Source: an uncultured Oscillospiraceae bacterium
GTDB taxonomy: Bacteria; Bacillota; Clostridia; Oscillospirales; Ruminococcaceae
Direction: 5' to 3'
DNA: 64,000 nucleotides
Assembly: GCA_900539195.1 (NCBI GenBank)
Contig: UQBC01000009.1
Coordinates: forward strand, 15,881 to 79,880
Positions 33,718 to 42,498 of this stretch are shown here, one piece after another. The position numbers and the translations under genes are program-made. Below the pieces are notes generated by a model. That model was not told the DNA's origin and did no database searches. It worked only from the letters and a program-made list of their open reading frames with translations. Each line of letters begins with the position of its first letter. The first letter of the stretch is position 1.

Positions 33718-35007
33718 CTTTTTCCTATAATCTCCTTTTTCTGCAATTTTTAAGTATACTTCTTTTATAACAATTTTTATACTTTCTAATTTGCCGTTCC
33801 TTAAATTACGATTCCACTCCATGCCCATAATGTATGCTTTTCTTCCCATCGCTTCATAATACAATTGCTCTATGTACTGATACGGGCTTCCGAAGTTGGT
33901 TTTAATTTCTAAAATTGCACTCTTGCTAGATAAATCGCATAACGCAAAAATATTATGTTCGCTATCTATAGAAACTTCTTGCGAAAATATTACTTCGCCG
34001 TTGAATATTTCTTGCTTAATAAATGTAATTAGTGGTTTTATTTGAGTTTTTATTTTCATCAAAGTTTCATTAATTCTTTCTACAGTTTTTTCATCTTCTT
34101 CATCTACAGCAGTTATAGTTCCGTCATCATCAAACAGCACCCTCATATATTCTTGTGTGGATTTTATACGCCCGAGATATTCGAGCTTGCATTTATTTTT
34201 TAATGTAAATTCTTTAGAATCATTTTTTGTAATGTTGAGCATTGAATTTATAAGATGTTCGATTGTAACTCCAGTAATATTTCCGTCAAAACGCTCTATC
34301 GTATCATCACTTATAGATAATTCATAAATTTGTTGAAAATCACACTCTATTTCTGGCAGTGTTAGATATTTTCTTAAACGAGTGTGTGTATCAAGCAAAG
34401 AAACTGGTATCATATAATCTTCATTTAAAACGAATAAATTTATCCAACCATCTCCTTCGGTAGCAAGCAAAGGTCTGCCTTGGATTTTTTCAAAAAGTTG
34501 CCACTCAAGCTTACAATCATTTTTGCCCGAATGTACATCAGTTACATTTTCTATCCGAAACATTTTACATAAATTATCCTTGCTTAATTCTCCATTTAAA
34601 AAACGAGATGAGCAAATCAAACTTTTAAAATTATAAAACTTCAACCTACTAAACCCATATAATTTGTGCCGTTTGAAATAAGACTTTAAAAAAATCTTAT
34701 CTAAATCACCATAATGTAATAAAATTCTTTTATCCAGTTCATATTCATCAAATAATCTATCTACTTCATTTTGCGTAAGTGGATTTTTATTTTTTACATC
34801 TTTTATTGTAATCCCATTTATTTTAGTTATGTGTTTAGGAATTATTTTATTCAATTCAAGAGGCAAAAATCTATTGTATAACTTATTATCATCTGGTTTA
34901 TAAATAGAGATTGATAATAAATCATGTTCCTTACTACGTAAACCATTTGTTTCGACATCTAAAACAGCATAGTGTTTTGCTGAAGTATCAATTTTATCAA
35001 ATGACAT
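33715..35007 (-). CDS. Two-domain nuclease: DEDDh exonuclease plus probable PD-(D/E)XK domain
   Basis: A 430-residue protein. The N-terminal domain is a complete DEDDh exonuclease: Asp17 and Glu19 in LDVETNG, Asp103 in HYGDLDKIFL, and His159 with Asp164 in HSGKNDC. The middle is unrecognised. Near the C-terminus Asp358, Glu367 and Lys369 (LCDLSSKSAILEIKTNF) fit a PD-(D/E)XK core, followed by a helix (YQYIEQLYYEAMG). The gene is much richer in A and T than its neighbours and lies between two copies of the exporter gene tail. GAGGTGGAG precedes the ATG. Probably acquired horizontally; a defence or homing-type role is possible but unproven. Confidence 0.8.
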   Translation of the reverse strand: MSFDKIDTSAKHYAVLDVETNGLRSKEHDLLSISIYKPDDNKLYNRFLPLELNKIIPKHITKINGITIKDVKNKNPLTQNEVDRLFDEYELDKRILLHYGDLDKIFLKSYFKRHKLYGFSRLKFYNFKSLICSSRFLNGELSKDNLCKMFRIENVTDVHSGKNDCKLEWQLFEKIQGRPLLATEGDGWINLFVLNEDYMIPVSLLDTHTRLRKYLTLPEIECDFQQIYELSISDDTIERFDGNITGVTIEHLINSMLNITKNDSKEFTLKNKCKLEYLGRIKSTQEYMRVLFDDDGTITAVDEEDEKTVERINETLMKIKTQIKPLITFIKQEIFNGEVIFSQEVSIDSEHNIFALCDLSSKSAILEIKTNFGSPYQYIEQLYYEAMGRKAYIMGMEWNRNLRNGKLESIKIVIKEVYLKIAEKGDYRKK

Positions 35008-35061
35008 GCTCCACCTCGTATATATCTTTAAAATAGCTTATTTATATTTGCTAAACTACTA

Positions 35062-37251
35062 TTAAGTCGCAAGCGCCGGAGTTTCACTCTTCCTCAGCCT
35101 TGCAGTCTGCTTCTGTGCCATAACAAGCTCATAATATACACCCTTGCTTTGTAAAAGCTCGGTATGAGTACCGATTTCGGCTACTCTGCCCTTTTTAAGC
35201 ACTATAAGCCTGTCCGCATTTGAAAGCGTTGACAGCCTGTGAGCTATCGCTATTGTCGTTCTGCCCTTTATCAGCCTGTCGAGAGCGTCCTGTATCTGCT
35301 TTTCGGTCTGCGTGTCAAGCGATGCGGTAGCTTCGTCAAGTATAAGTATCTTCGGGTCGTGCAGAATCGCTCTTGCAATCGCTATTCGCTGACGTTCGCC
35401 GCCCGAAAGATTGTAGCCACGTTCTCCTACAACGGTATTGTAGCCGTCAGGCATACGGGTGATGAAATCGTGGCAGTTTGCCGTCTTTGCGGCGTTCACT
35501 ATTTCCTCAAAGGTTGCATCAGGCTTTGCATAACGGATATTGTCAAGCACCGTACCGTTGAAAAGATACGTTTCCTGCAATACAACTCCGACCTGTGAAC
35601 GCAATGAATTCTGCGATATGTCACGCACGTCCGTGCCGTCTATCAGCACCTGACCCGATGTTGCGTCATAAAGGCGCATAACAAGGTTTATAAGCGTGGA
35701 TTTGCCGACACCGGAATGTCCGACTATGCCTATCATCTCGCCTTGCTTTATGCTGAACGAAACGTCTTTCAGCACCGGATTATACGCCTTGTAGCCGAAA
35801 TATACGTTTTTAAACTCGATATCGCCCTTTATATCAAGGCTGACAGCGTTCTCGGTGTCGCTTATATCATTATTCTCTTCAAGTATCTCGAATACCTTTC
35901 CTGCGCTTACTCTCGCCTGTGCAAGCACTCTGGGCAGGCTTGTAAGCCACTGGATAGGACCGTAGAGCATAGCGACATAGGTCGTGAACTGTATCAGCTC
36001 ACCGAGCTGCATCTCTCTGCCGAGTATCATACTGCCGCCGAAGAACAGCGCACAGAACTCACCTATGCTGAATATGTAACGGATAGGCGGCTGTACCATA
36101 TACCAGAGTATATCGGCTTTCTTCACTGAGTCAGCCCATTTCGCAGACGCATTTCTGTACGCTTCTATCTCTCTGTCCTCGTTGCCGTAGTTCTTTACTA
36201 CCCTTATACCGTGCAGAACATCGTGCAGAAGCTCGCTTGCACGGCACTGGAAGCGCCACACTCTGCCGTATCTTACGCTTATCGCATTGAACGACTTTAC
36301 CGAAAGGAAAGCCGCAAGCGGTAAGGGAACGGTAATTACTATCGCCAGCTTCCAGTTTGTGATGAACATAATTATCAGAAGCGCAACAAGTGCGGTCGTC
36401 TGAAAAATCATATCCTTGCCCTGCCTTGTCATAAAATCCTGCAATGTTGCCGCATCGCCCGATACACGATTGATAAGCTCGCCCGGAGTTCGTTTTGCGA
36501 CATTGCTCATAGACAGCTGCTGGGTCTTGTTGAAAATATCACGGCGCAGATCCCTGCCGTATGCCGTTGATATTTTATAGTTGCACACCTCCTGCAGCAG
36601 CCTGAATCCCATAGAGGACAGGTTAAGTACAAGAATGCACAGCGTTATCTTCCAGAAAAGTCCCCAGTCGCTGTTATTCGGCACTATAAGGTCGTCTACC
36701 AGTATACGCTGGAACAGCGGATTGATAACGTCAAAAGCATACAGCACAAATGTTGCGAAAAGCGACAAGCCAAACTGCACCTTGTACGGCGCAAGCCTTT
36801 TTACGAGTTTTAAAAACACACCCTTTTTCGCATCGCAGAACATACATTTACTGCTGCCTCTGAGTGCCGCTCCGCATTTAGGACAGCTCGGCTCATCTGC
36901 GTCCGTATGCTCGGTAAATTCGCCCGTAGCGATGTAATGCTCATATATCTTTGCAAGCTCCGCATAGCGCATATAATACTTCTGTGAGAACTGACAGACG
37001 CATATGTCCCTGCCGTGCATATCCCTTACGCACAGCATCGAACAGCCGATAAGCTGTTCTACCGTTATCTTGCTTATTTCCGATACGGCAAACTCCCGTA
37101 CCGCTTTATCGTCATAATATACCGTGAGCTTGTCCTTTGTGGCGGTAAGATGCCCGTTTGCGTTTTTAGCCTTTTTGTCTATGTCAAACGGCAGGGAAAA
37201 GCTCACGCTGTCAATATCCACGCCTTTCGGTACTGACAGTTTCAAATTCAT
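35062..37251 (-). CDS. ABC exporter, fused membrane and ATPase domains, with N-terminal zinc ribbon
   Basis: A 729-residue half-transporter. The first 130 residues form a soluble domain, then a zinc ribbon (CPKCGAALRGSSKCMFC, about 124-140), six membrane helices, and the ATPase domain: Walker A GHSGVGKST, signature LSGGERQRIAIARAI, Walker B ILILDEATASLD, and IAIAHRLS. It is the second exporter of an operon with a DUF1854 protein and another exporter, so the two may act as a heterodimer. Proteins of this set are annotated in other bacteria as cyanophycin-metabolism-associated, but no cyanophycin gene is visible here. Its 3' end appears to have been replaced by a foreign allele. Confidence 0.9.
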   Translation of the reverse strand: MNLKLSVPKGVDIDSVSFSLPFDIDKKAKNANGHLTATKDKLTVYYDDKAVREFAVSEISKITVEQLIGCSMLCVRDMHGRDICVCQFSQKYYMRYAELAKIYEHYIATGEFTEHTDADEPSCPKCGAALRGSSKCMFCDAKKGVFLKLVKRLAPYKVQFGLSLFATFVLYAFDVINPLFQRILVDDLIVPNNSDWGLFWKITLCILVLNLSSMGFRLLQEVCNYKISTAYGRDLRRDIFNKTQQLSMSNVAKRTPGELINRVSGDAATLQDFMTRQGKDMIFQTTALVALLIIMFITNWKLAIVITVPLPLAAFLSVKSFNAISVRYGRVWRFQCRASELLHDVLHGIRVVKNYGNEDREIEAYRNASAKWADSVKKADILWYMVQPPIRYIFSIGEFCALFFGGSMILGREMQLGELIQFTTYVAMLYGPIQWLTSLPRVLAQARVSAGKVFEILEENNDISDTENAVSLDIKGDIEFKNVYFGYKAYNPVLKDVSFSIKQGEMIGIVGHSGVGKSTLINLVMRLYDATSGQVLIDGTDVRDISQNSLRSQVGVVLQETYLFNGTVLDNIRYAKPDATFEEIVNAAKTANCHDFITRMPDGYNTVVGERGYNLSGGERQRIAIARAILHDPKILILDEATASLDTQTEKQIQDALDRLIKGRTTIAIAHRLSTLSNADRLIVLKKGRVAEIGTHTELLQSKGVYYELVMAQKQTARLRKSETPALAT
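35080..35273 (-). repeat. 194-bp direct repeat, gene-attached copy
   Basis: The partner of 33524-33717, lying within the 3' end of the intact exporter gene. The differences between copies fall almost only at third codon positions, as expected for two alleles that each evolved under selection rather than for a decaying duplicate. Confidence 0.93.
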
Positions 37252-37290
37252 TTATACCCGCTCCTTTCTGTAAAATCAGTAAATGCGGTA

Positions 37291-37824
37291 TCAGATGAAC
37301 AGCTGGAGCTTTTTTATGCTTGCCTTGTCCAGCCTGTCAACATCAGGTACGCTGTAGCGGTTTCCGTCTGCGTCCGTCACGGCAAGCATCTTTCCGTGTA
37401 TCACTCTGAAATTATGCCACCAGTCATACACGGCTATTTTCTTTTCGCCTGCCGTAGTATCGGCTTCAAGGAAAAGATACCCCATCTGATTATCCGTTAT
37501 CCTGTGGATCTTCTTTATCTCTGGAATGTAGTATTTGAGCTTGAGATAATCATCGGCTGTCTTTCTGATATCAGCCGACAGGTCATCAAGATCCTTTATA
37601 ACGCCTATCTCTTTCCACTCGTCTTCCTCATTCTTATAGCTTACGCTTATATACCTGTTTTCATCGTTGAACGGTACAAGCCTTGTAAGGTCGACCTTTT
37701 CATAATCCCTGCCGTCATATGAAAACTCAAGATAGCCGCTTTCGGTTTCGGTAAGCCTGATTTTATCGGGTGAAAGAATATTAAGCGTATCCACATCATA
37801 AATTGCAGTTGTATTCTGTTTCAT
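37291..37824 (-). CDS. DUF1854 family protein
   Basis: A 177-residue soluble protein of the DUF1854 (PF08909) family. The typical end is visible: YDWWHNFRVIHGKMLAVTDADG, split in the middle by WHNFRV, then NRYSVPDVDRLD. GGAG lies five bases before the ATG at 37824; an in-frame ATG at 37842 is on top of the ribosome binding site. It lies between two ABC exporter genes, 39 bases before the second. DUF1854 proteins commonly pair with such exporters. A regulatory or substrate-handling role is likely, with no enzymatic motif seen. Confidence 0.85.
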   Translation of the reverse strand: MKQNTTAIYDVDTLNILSPDKIRLTETESGYLEFSYDGRDYEKVDLTRLVPFNDENRYISVSYKNEEDEWKEIGVIKDLDDLSADIRKTADDYLKLKYYIPEIKKIHRITDNQMGYLFLEADTTAGEKKIAVYDWWHNFRVIHGKMLAVTDADGNRYSVPDVDRLDKASIKKLQLFI

Positions 37825-37841
37825 AAGCGCTCCTTTCTGCA

Positions 37842-40109
37842 TTAGTCAAGTCCGACAGATTTCAGCGACTCGCTTTGCAGCTTATACAGCTCAAAGTATT
37901 TTCCGTTTGTGCGTATCAGCTCATCGTGAGTTCCGCTCTCCTTTACCTCGCCGTGTTCGATAACATACAGCTTGTCTGCGTCACGGAGCGTTGAGAGGCG
38001 GTGTGCTATCGCTATTATCGTTCTGCCGCTCTTGAGATTATCTATCGCACTCTGTATCTTACGTTCTGTTGCGGTATCCATAGCCGCCGTGGCCTCGTCA
38101 AGTATAAGTATATTCGGCTTCTGTATCAGCGCACGGGCTATTGATATACGCTGTTTTTCGCCGCCCGACAGGCTTACACCGCCGCTTCCCGTTACGGTAT
38201 CGTACCCTTCGGGGAGCTTCATTATAAAATCGTGAGCATTTGCGCTTTTTGCCGCTTGTATCACTTCTTCCATTGTCGCATCGGGTCTTGCATAACGGAT
38301 ATTGTCTGCGACAGTTCCCATAAACAGATATGTTTCCTGTGACACAACGCCGATATTCTTTCTGAGAACGTCAAACGGTATCTTCTTTACGGGTATGCCG
38401 TCTATCGTTATCTCGCCCGATGTTACATCGTACATTCTTGATATGAGATTGATGATAGTTGATTTTCCCGCACCCGTCTTGCCGACAATACCGGTAAATC
38501 TGCCTGCCTCGGTAGCAAACGACATATTTTTAAGCACCGGTCTGCCTGCTTCATATTCAAACGTTACATCTTTGAAACAAATATCGCCCTTTAAAACACC
38601 GTCCGGTATAACGGCAGGTTCAGCGGGCGGCTTCACTGTAGGCTCGCTGTCGAGTATCTCAAACATTCTGCCTGCGGCATCGGTACACCTTGCCCAGTCG
38701 TTGCCCATATACATAAAGAAAAATATCGGATCCCATATTACACCGAAATAGTTTATGAGCAGCGTGAGGCCGCCGAGCTGAAGGTTGCCCATCAGCACAA
38801 GAGCAACGCCAAGACAGTATATAACGCCGCTGAAAACGGCATATATTCCGTGCTGCACGGGGAAGAAATGAGCGCTTCTCTTATCCCTTGCGTATTCAGC
38901 CGAATAAAGATTATCATTCTTCCTGCCAAAACGGGATATTTCCTGTTCCTCACGGGAAAACGCCTTTACTACCCTGTGTCCGTTCAGTGCGTCCGACAAG
39001 GTAGACGTAACACCTCGTCTTGCAATATCACGGTTTCTCCAGTGCCTTCTCTGACCTCTCAGCCAAAGCACCTCGCACAACAGTACAAAGAACACCGCAA
39101 GGAACATCGACAGCGATATTATCGGGTTTACCATAAGCATAAGCACGACAAGTCCTGCTATCTTTATCATATTTGCAATAAACTGCGGAACTATATCCAC
39201 AAAAAATCCGTACACGTCAAAGCTGTCACGGTCTACCCTGCCCATAAGCGAGCCTGTCTGCTTTGTTGTGAAGAATGACAGCGACAGCTTCTGCATAGAA
39301 GCAAAAATATCCGTCCTCAGCTTATGTATTACCTGCGGTGTTATCCTGCTTATAATAACACCGTAGATCATTGAAAATCCCGTAGACAGCAGTGAGAATG
39401 CCGCCATAACGAGTATCACGAACAGTATCTGTCCATGCAGGCTTCCGCCCTCGGTCAGAACATCATCGTACAGCATCTTTGTACCAAAGTACGGAGCTAT
39501 AAGCCCCAGTGCCACCGATACAGCTATGAGCGCCAGAATTATAACTATCTGCTTTTTGTAGTCGCCGAACATACCGAGCAGTCGCTTGAACACCCATGTA
39601 CGCTTGGTGCAGTACGGGCAGAAGGCTCTGTTCGGGTCGGGATATTTTCTGTTGCACTTCGGACAATACAGCGTCTTGTCGTCAAGCGCGGAATCGTCGG
39701 GCGTTTCGCCCTTTTTGATTGTTTCATAACGGCGGCAGAACTGCTCGAATTTTTCGGAAAACCCTCCCGAAAACATCGCAAGCTGTTTTTCCGTACCGTC
39801 CGTCATCTTAGCCATCAGCCTTGCCGTAAACTGATAGCGGTCAACATACAGTTTTTCAATCTCCTCCATAGGATATTCGCTGAAATCCTTGAAATCGAAC
39901 TGTGTGTCAAACGTCTTTTTATTCTTTACAAGTCTGTCATAGCCGGATAACAGATAAAGCGTTTTGTCATCAAACGTAATGTAGGTGTCATAATAACACC
40001 CCTCGCCGTCCATATCTGCTTTTACGCAGTATAACAGCTTATCCGTATCGACCGCCCTGACAGAAAAAGCTGCCTGCACAGCGGCAGACAGCTTATCAAA
40101 ATACTTCAT
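37842..40109 (-). CDS. ABC exporter with N-terminal zinc ribbon (first gene of operon)
   Basis: A 755-residue half-transporter. An N-terminal soluble domain (about 1-140) resembles a PH-like fold with strands such as YYDTYITFDDKTLYLLSGYD. A zinc ribbon follows (CPKCNRKYPDPNRAFCPYC, about 147-165), then six membrane helices and the ATPase: Walker A GKTGAGKST, signature LSGGEKQRISIARAL, Walker B ILILDEATAAMD, IIAIAHRLS. It starts the exporter-DUF1854-exporter operon. The zinc ribbon in both exporters is uncommon in this ABC class. Substrate unknown. Confidence 0.9.
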   Translation of the reverse strand: MKYFDKLSAAVQAAFSVRAVDTDKLLYCVKADMDGEGCYYDTYITFDDKTLYLLSGYDRLVKNKKTFDTQFDFKDFSEYPMEEIEKLYVDRYQFTARLMAKMTDGTEKQLAMFSGGFSEKFEQFCRRYETIKKGETPDDSALDDKTLYCPKCNRKYPDPNRAFCPYCTKRTWVFKRLLGMFGDYKKQIVIILALIAVSVALGLIAPYFGTKMLYDDVLTEGGSLHGQILFVILVMAAFSLLSTGFSMIYGVIISRITPQVIHKLRTDIFASMQKLSLSFFTTKQTGSLMGRVDRDSFDVYGFFVDIVPQFIANMIKIAGLVVLMLMVNPIISLSMFLAVFFVLLCEVLWLRGQRRHWRNRDIARRGVTSTLSDALNGHRVVKAFSREEQEISRFGRKNDNLYSAEYARDKRSAHFFPVQHGIYAVFSGVIYCLGVALVLMGNLQLGGLTLLINYFGVIWDPIFFFMYMGNDWARCTDAAGRMFEILDSEPTVKPPAEPAVIPDGVLKGDICFKDVTFEYEAGRPVLKNMSFATEAGRFTGIVGKTGAGKSTIINLISRMYDVTSGEITIDGIPVKKIPFDVLRKNIGVVSQETYLFMGTVADNIRYARPDATMEEVIQAAKSANAHDFIMKLPEGYDTVTGSGGVSLSGGEKQRISIARALIQKPNILILDEATAAMDTATERKIQSAIDNLKSGRTIIAIAHRLSTLRDADKLYVIEHGEVKESGTHDELIRTNGKYFELYKLQSESLKSVGLD

Positions 40110-40456
40110 TCATTCACCGTTTCTTTCCGACCGTAAAAGCGGTCTCGCAAAACACAAAAAGATACGGCATTCGAGCGACTTACCTTTTACCTGCCGTGCG
40201 TGTAGCAATAATATCTCTTTATGTATTTCAAACGTTACGCAAACCCGCATTCAGGCAAACCATCGGATCAACAAAAAAGTTAACCGACAGTACAAGGCTT
40301 GTTACAGGCTTCCGTCTTAGAATTTTCTTCTGACAGCTATGCGCAAAGGGCATAGTTACCCCTTTGCGGATTTGTCCGTTGTGGATAATATTTTTATTAT
40401 TCCGTTCCTGTTTTCCTTGTATGTCGGTTACATTTACTGATAGTACTTTTATGTAC
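40110..40456 (-). other. Long leader/intergenic region before the exporter operon
   Basis: About 345 bases without a gene, lying upstream of the exporter operon on the minus strand. It contains a nine-base hairpin (40342-40350 with 40360-40368, nine-base loop) and a smaller GACCG/CGGTC hairpin close to the ATG. I could not fix a convincing promoter and recognise no riboswitch consensus, though the length and local structure leave room for a structured leader. Confidence 0.4.
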
Positions 40457-41641
40457 TTATCTGTACATCGTCTTTGCTACTTCAGCAAGTATATCTACAC
40501 CCTTTTCGATCTGTTCGTCTGTGGGAGTGGAATAGTTAAGTCTGAATGACAGACAAGGAGCATTTTCATCCGTTAAGAATGCATTGCCGGGAACTACAGC
40601 CACCTTGTTCTGTACAGCCTTCTTGCAGAAGTAAGGCATATCACCATCAGGCAGAGTGCCCCAGATGAACAGACCGCCCTCCGGCTCTGTGAACTTGATG
40701 GACTTGGGCATCTTCATCTTGAGGTTTGTAAGCATAAGATCCGACTTGTGCTTGTAGATGGCTCTCAGCTTTTCAAGATGCTCTTCAAAGTTATTCTCGG
40801 TAACGAACTTATAAGCGATCATCTGCGGCAGGATAGAGGTGTGAACGGTTGAAACCTGCATGCAGACTACCGCCTTTGCGATTACGTTCTTTGGTGCGCA
40901 GAGGTATCCCACACGCAGACCGGGTGCAAGCGTCTTTGAGAATGTTCCGGCATAGAGAACATGACCCGTCTTGTCAAGCGACTTTATTGTAGGTACGTCT
41001 TCGCCGAGGTAGCGCAGATCGCCGTAAGGATTGTCTTCAAGTATATATACGTTATACTTCTGAGCCAGCTCAAGCACCTTCTTGCGCTTTTCAAGGCTCA
41101 TAGTCTTACCGGTAGGATTCTGGAAATTAGGAATAAGGTAGATGAAAGCTGTTCTCTGGTACTTTTCAAGAGCGGCTTCAAGCTTTTCAATGTTTATTCC
41201 GTCATCTTCCATCTCAACGCCTACAAGCTTAGCATTATAGGAACGGAATGCGTTCAGCGAGCCGATGAACGTAGGTGCTTCGCAGATAATTACGTCACCC
41301 TCGTTGCATATCTCCTTGGTGACTACTTCTATCGCCTGCTGTGCGCCCGATGTGATTACTACATCTTCTTCGTTCTCATCAAACATACCTTTTTTCTTAA
41401 GGTCGTCCTTTATCCAGTTACGAAGGGGCGTATATCCCTCCGTGATAGAATACTGAAGGGCGTCTATGGGCGTGGTTGTAAGTATTTCGTTTGTTATGTG
41501 AGCGATCTCTTCAGTGGGGAAAGCCTCGGGAGCGGGATTGCCCGCTGCAAAGCTGATTACCTCGGGATCTGCCGTAAATTTGAGTATCTCTCTTATTGCT
41601 GATGGCTGCAATGTCTGTACTCTGTATGAAAATGCGTTCAT
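40457..41641 (-). CDS. PLP-dependent aminotransferase, class I/II (LysN/PatA-like)
   Basis: A 394-residue fold-type I aminotransferase. Motifs: SFAAGNPAPEAFP at the start, ITSGAQQAIEVV, PNFQNPTGKTMS, EDNPYGDLRY with the cofactor-binding Asp, and the lysine that binds pyridoxal phosphate in GTFSKTLAPGLRVGYL. The C-terminal arginine (LSFRLNYS) binds the substrate carboxylate. The subgroup resembles 2-aminoadipate and aromatic transaminases related to MocR domains, but the DNA-binding part is absent. Amino-acid specificity cannot be read. The ribosome binding site is weak at this ATG, with a stronger AAGGAGG about 50 bases further upstream. Confidence 0.92.
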   Translation of the reverse strand: MNAFSYRVQTLQPSAIREILKFTADPEVISFAAGNPAPEAFPTEEIAHITNEILTTTPIDALQYSITEGYTPLRNWIKDDLKKKGMFDENEEDVVITSGAQQAIEVVTKEICNEGDVIICEAPTFIGSLNAFRSYNAKLVGVEMEDDGINIEKLEAALEKYQRTAFIYLIPNFQNPTGKTMSLEKRKKVLELAQKYNVYILEDNPYGDLRYLGEDVPTIKSLDKTGHVLYAGTFSKTLAPGLRVGYLCAPKNVIAKAVVCMQVSTVHTSILPQMIAYKFVTENNFEEHLEKLRAIYKHKSDLMLTNLKMKMPKSIKFTEPEGGLFIWGTLPDGDMPYFCKKAVQNKVAVVPGNAFLTDENAPCLSFRLNYSTPTDEQIEKGVDILAEVAKTMYR

Positions 41642-41710
41642 ATTTATATATCGGTCTGCCGCCGCATAAACGGCTGACCTTTCCTCCTTGCATTTATTTT
41701 GTAATTGGTG

Positions 41711-41776
41711 AGCGGCATATTGGGACTGCCGCTTTTACAATAATTTTATTCTATCACACATTTAAGCGGAATGCAA
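41711..41776 (-). promoter_or_regulatory. Promoter and leader hairpin of the aminotransferase gene
   Basis: On the minus strand, TTGCAT (41771-41776), 17-base spacer, TAGAAT (41748-41753). A hairpin with a seven-base stem (AGCGGCA and TGCCGCT) follows in the leader. Confidence 0.75.
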
Positions 41777-41879
41777 GGTTTTTATCTGCTGAAAAGCAGT
41801 TGTATTTTCCGGTTTACAGTTGAAATGTTAACACACATTCATAAAATTTCTAAAATTTACTTAACAAACAAGAAATTAG

Positions 41880-41908
41880 TTGACTTTTCTCTAAAATTGT
41901 TTTATAAT
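41880..41908 (+). promoter_or_regulatory. Sigma-A promoter of the DUF4870-like gene
   Basis: TTGACT (41880-41885), 17-base spacer, perfect TATAAT (41903-41908). Confidence 0.85.
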
Positions 41909-41967
41909 TTAACTAACGGCAATTCTGCCGTGGATTATTTGAAATGGTTTTTCGGAGGTTAACATTT

Positions 41968-42444
41968 ATGGCTTTTTGCAACAAATGCGGAAATCAGCTC
42001 CCCGATGGAGCAAACATCTGCCCTAACTGCGGTGCGCCCGTTGGCGGCACACAGCAGAACGCACAGTCTTTTGTGAATAATATGATGAATACAGCTGACT
42101 CAACAGCGCAGTTTGATCCTCAGGACATAACAGCAAACAAGGGTATGTCTGTACTGGCATACATAGGAATACTCTTCCTTATCCCTCTGCTTGCCTGCCC
42201 CAACTCAAGATTTGCACGTTTCCATACAAATCAGGGTCTTGTGCTCTTCCTGCTCGGTTTAGCCGCTTCTGTAGTAACAGGTATTATCACTATAATTCCT
42301 TTTGTAGGCTGGGTTTTAGGTCCTATCTTAGGTATTGCCGTATATATATTTGAACTCGTACTTATGATCATGGGTATCATCAATTCCGCACAGGGACAGG
42401 CTAAGGAGCTTCCCCTTATCGGTAAGATCATACTGCTCAAGTAA
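41968..42444 (+). CDS. Zinc-ribbon membrane protein, DUF4870-like
   Basis: A 158-residue protein. The N-terminus is a zinc ribbon (CNKCGNQLPDGANICPNCG), followed by a Gln/Asn-rich linker and three to four membrane segments (YIGILFLIPLLACP; GLVLFLLGLAASVVTGI; VGWVLGPILGIAVYIFE). ARFHTNQGL is typical of DUF4870. GGAGG lies nine bases before the ATG at 41968; a start at 41944 would precede the ribosome binding site. The strong promoter and codon use suggest steady expression. Function unknown. Confidence 0.85.
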   Translation: MAFCNKCGNQLPDGANICPNCGAPVGGTQQNAQSFVNNMMNTADSTAQFDPQDITANKGMSVLAYIGILFLIPLLACPNSRFARFHTNQGLVLFLLGLAASVVTGIITIIPFVGWVLGPILGIAVYIFELVLMIMGIINSAQGQAKELPLIGKIILLK

Positions 42445-42463
42445 TTGATAATAACGAGAATAC

Positions 42464-42498
42464 AAATACCCCGTGCAACAAGCACGGGGTATTTTACT
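42464..42498 (+). terminator. Terminator of the DUF4870-like gene
   Basis: Thirteen-base stem (42464-42476 with 42482-42494), five-base loop, T residues. Confidence 0.9.

Noticed and set aside
40340..40370. Known riboswitch upstream of the exporter operon
   Set aside because: The hairpin does not match any riboswitch consensus I can recall, such as cyclic di-GMP, fluoride, manganese or guanidine classes.
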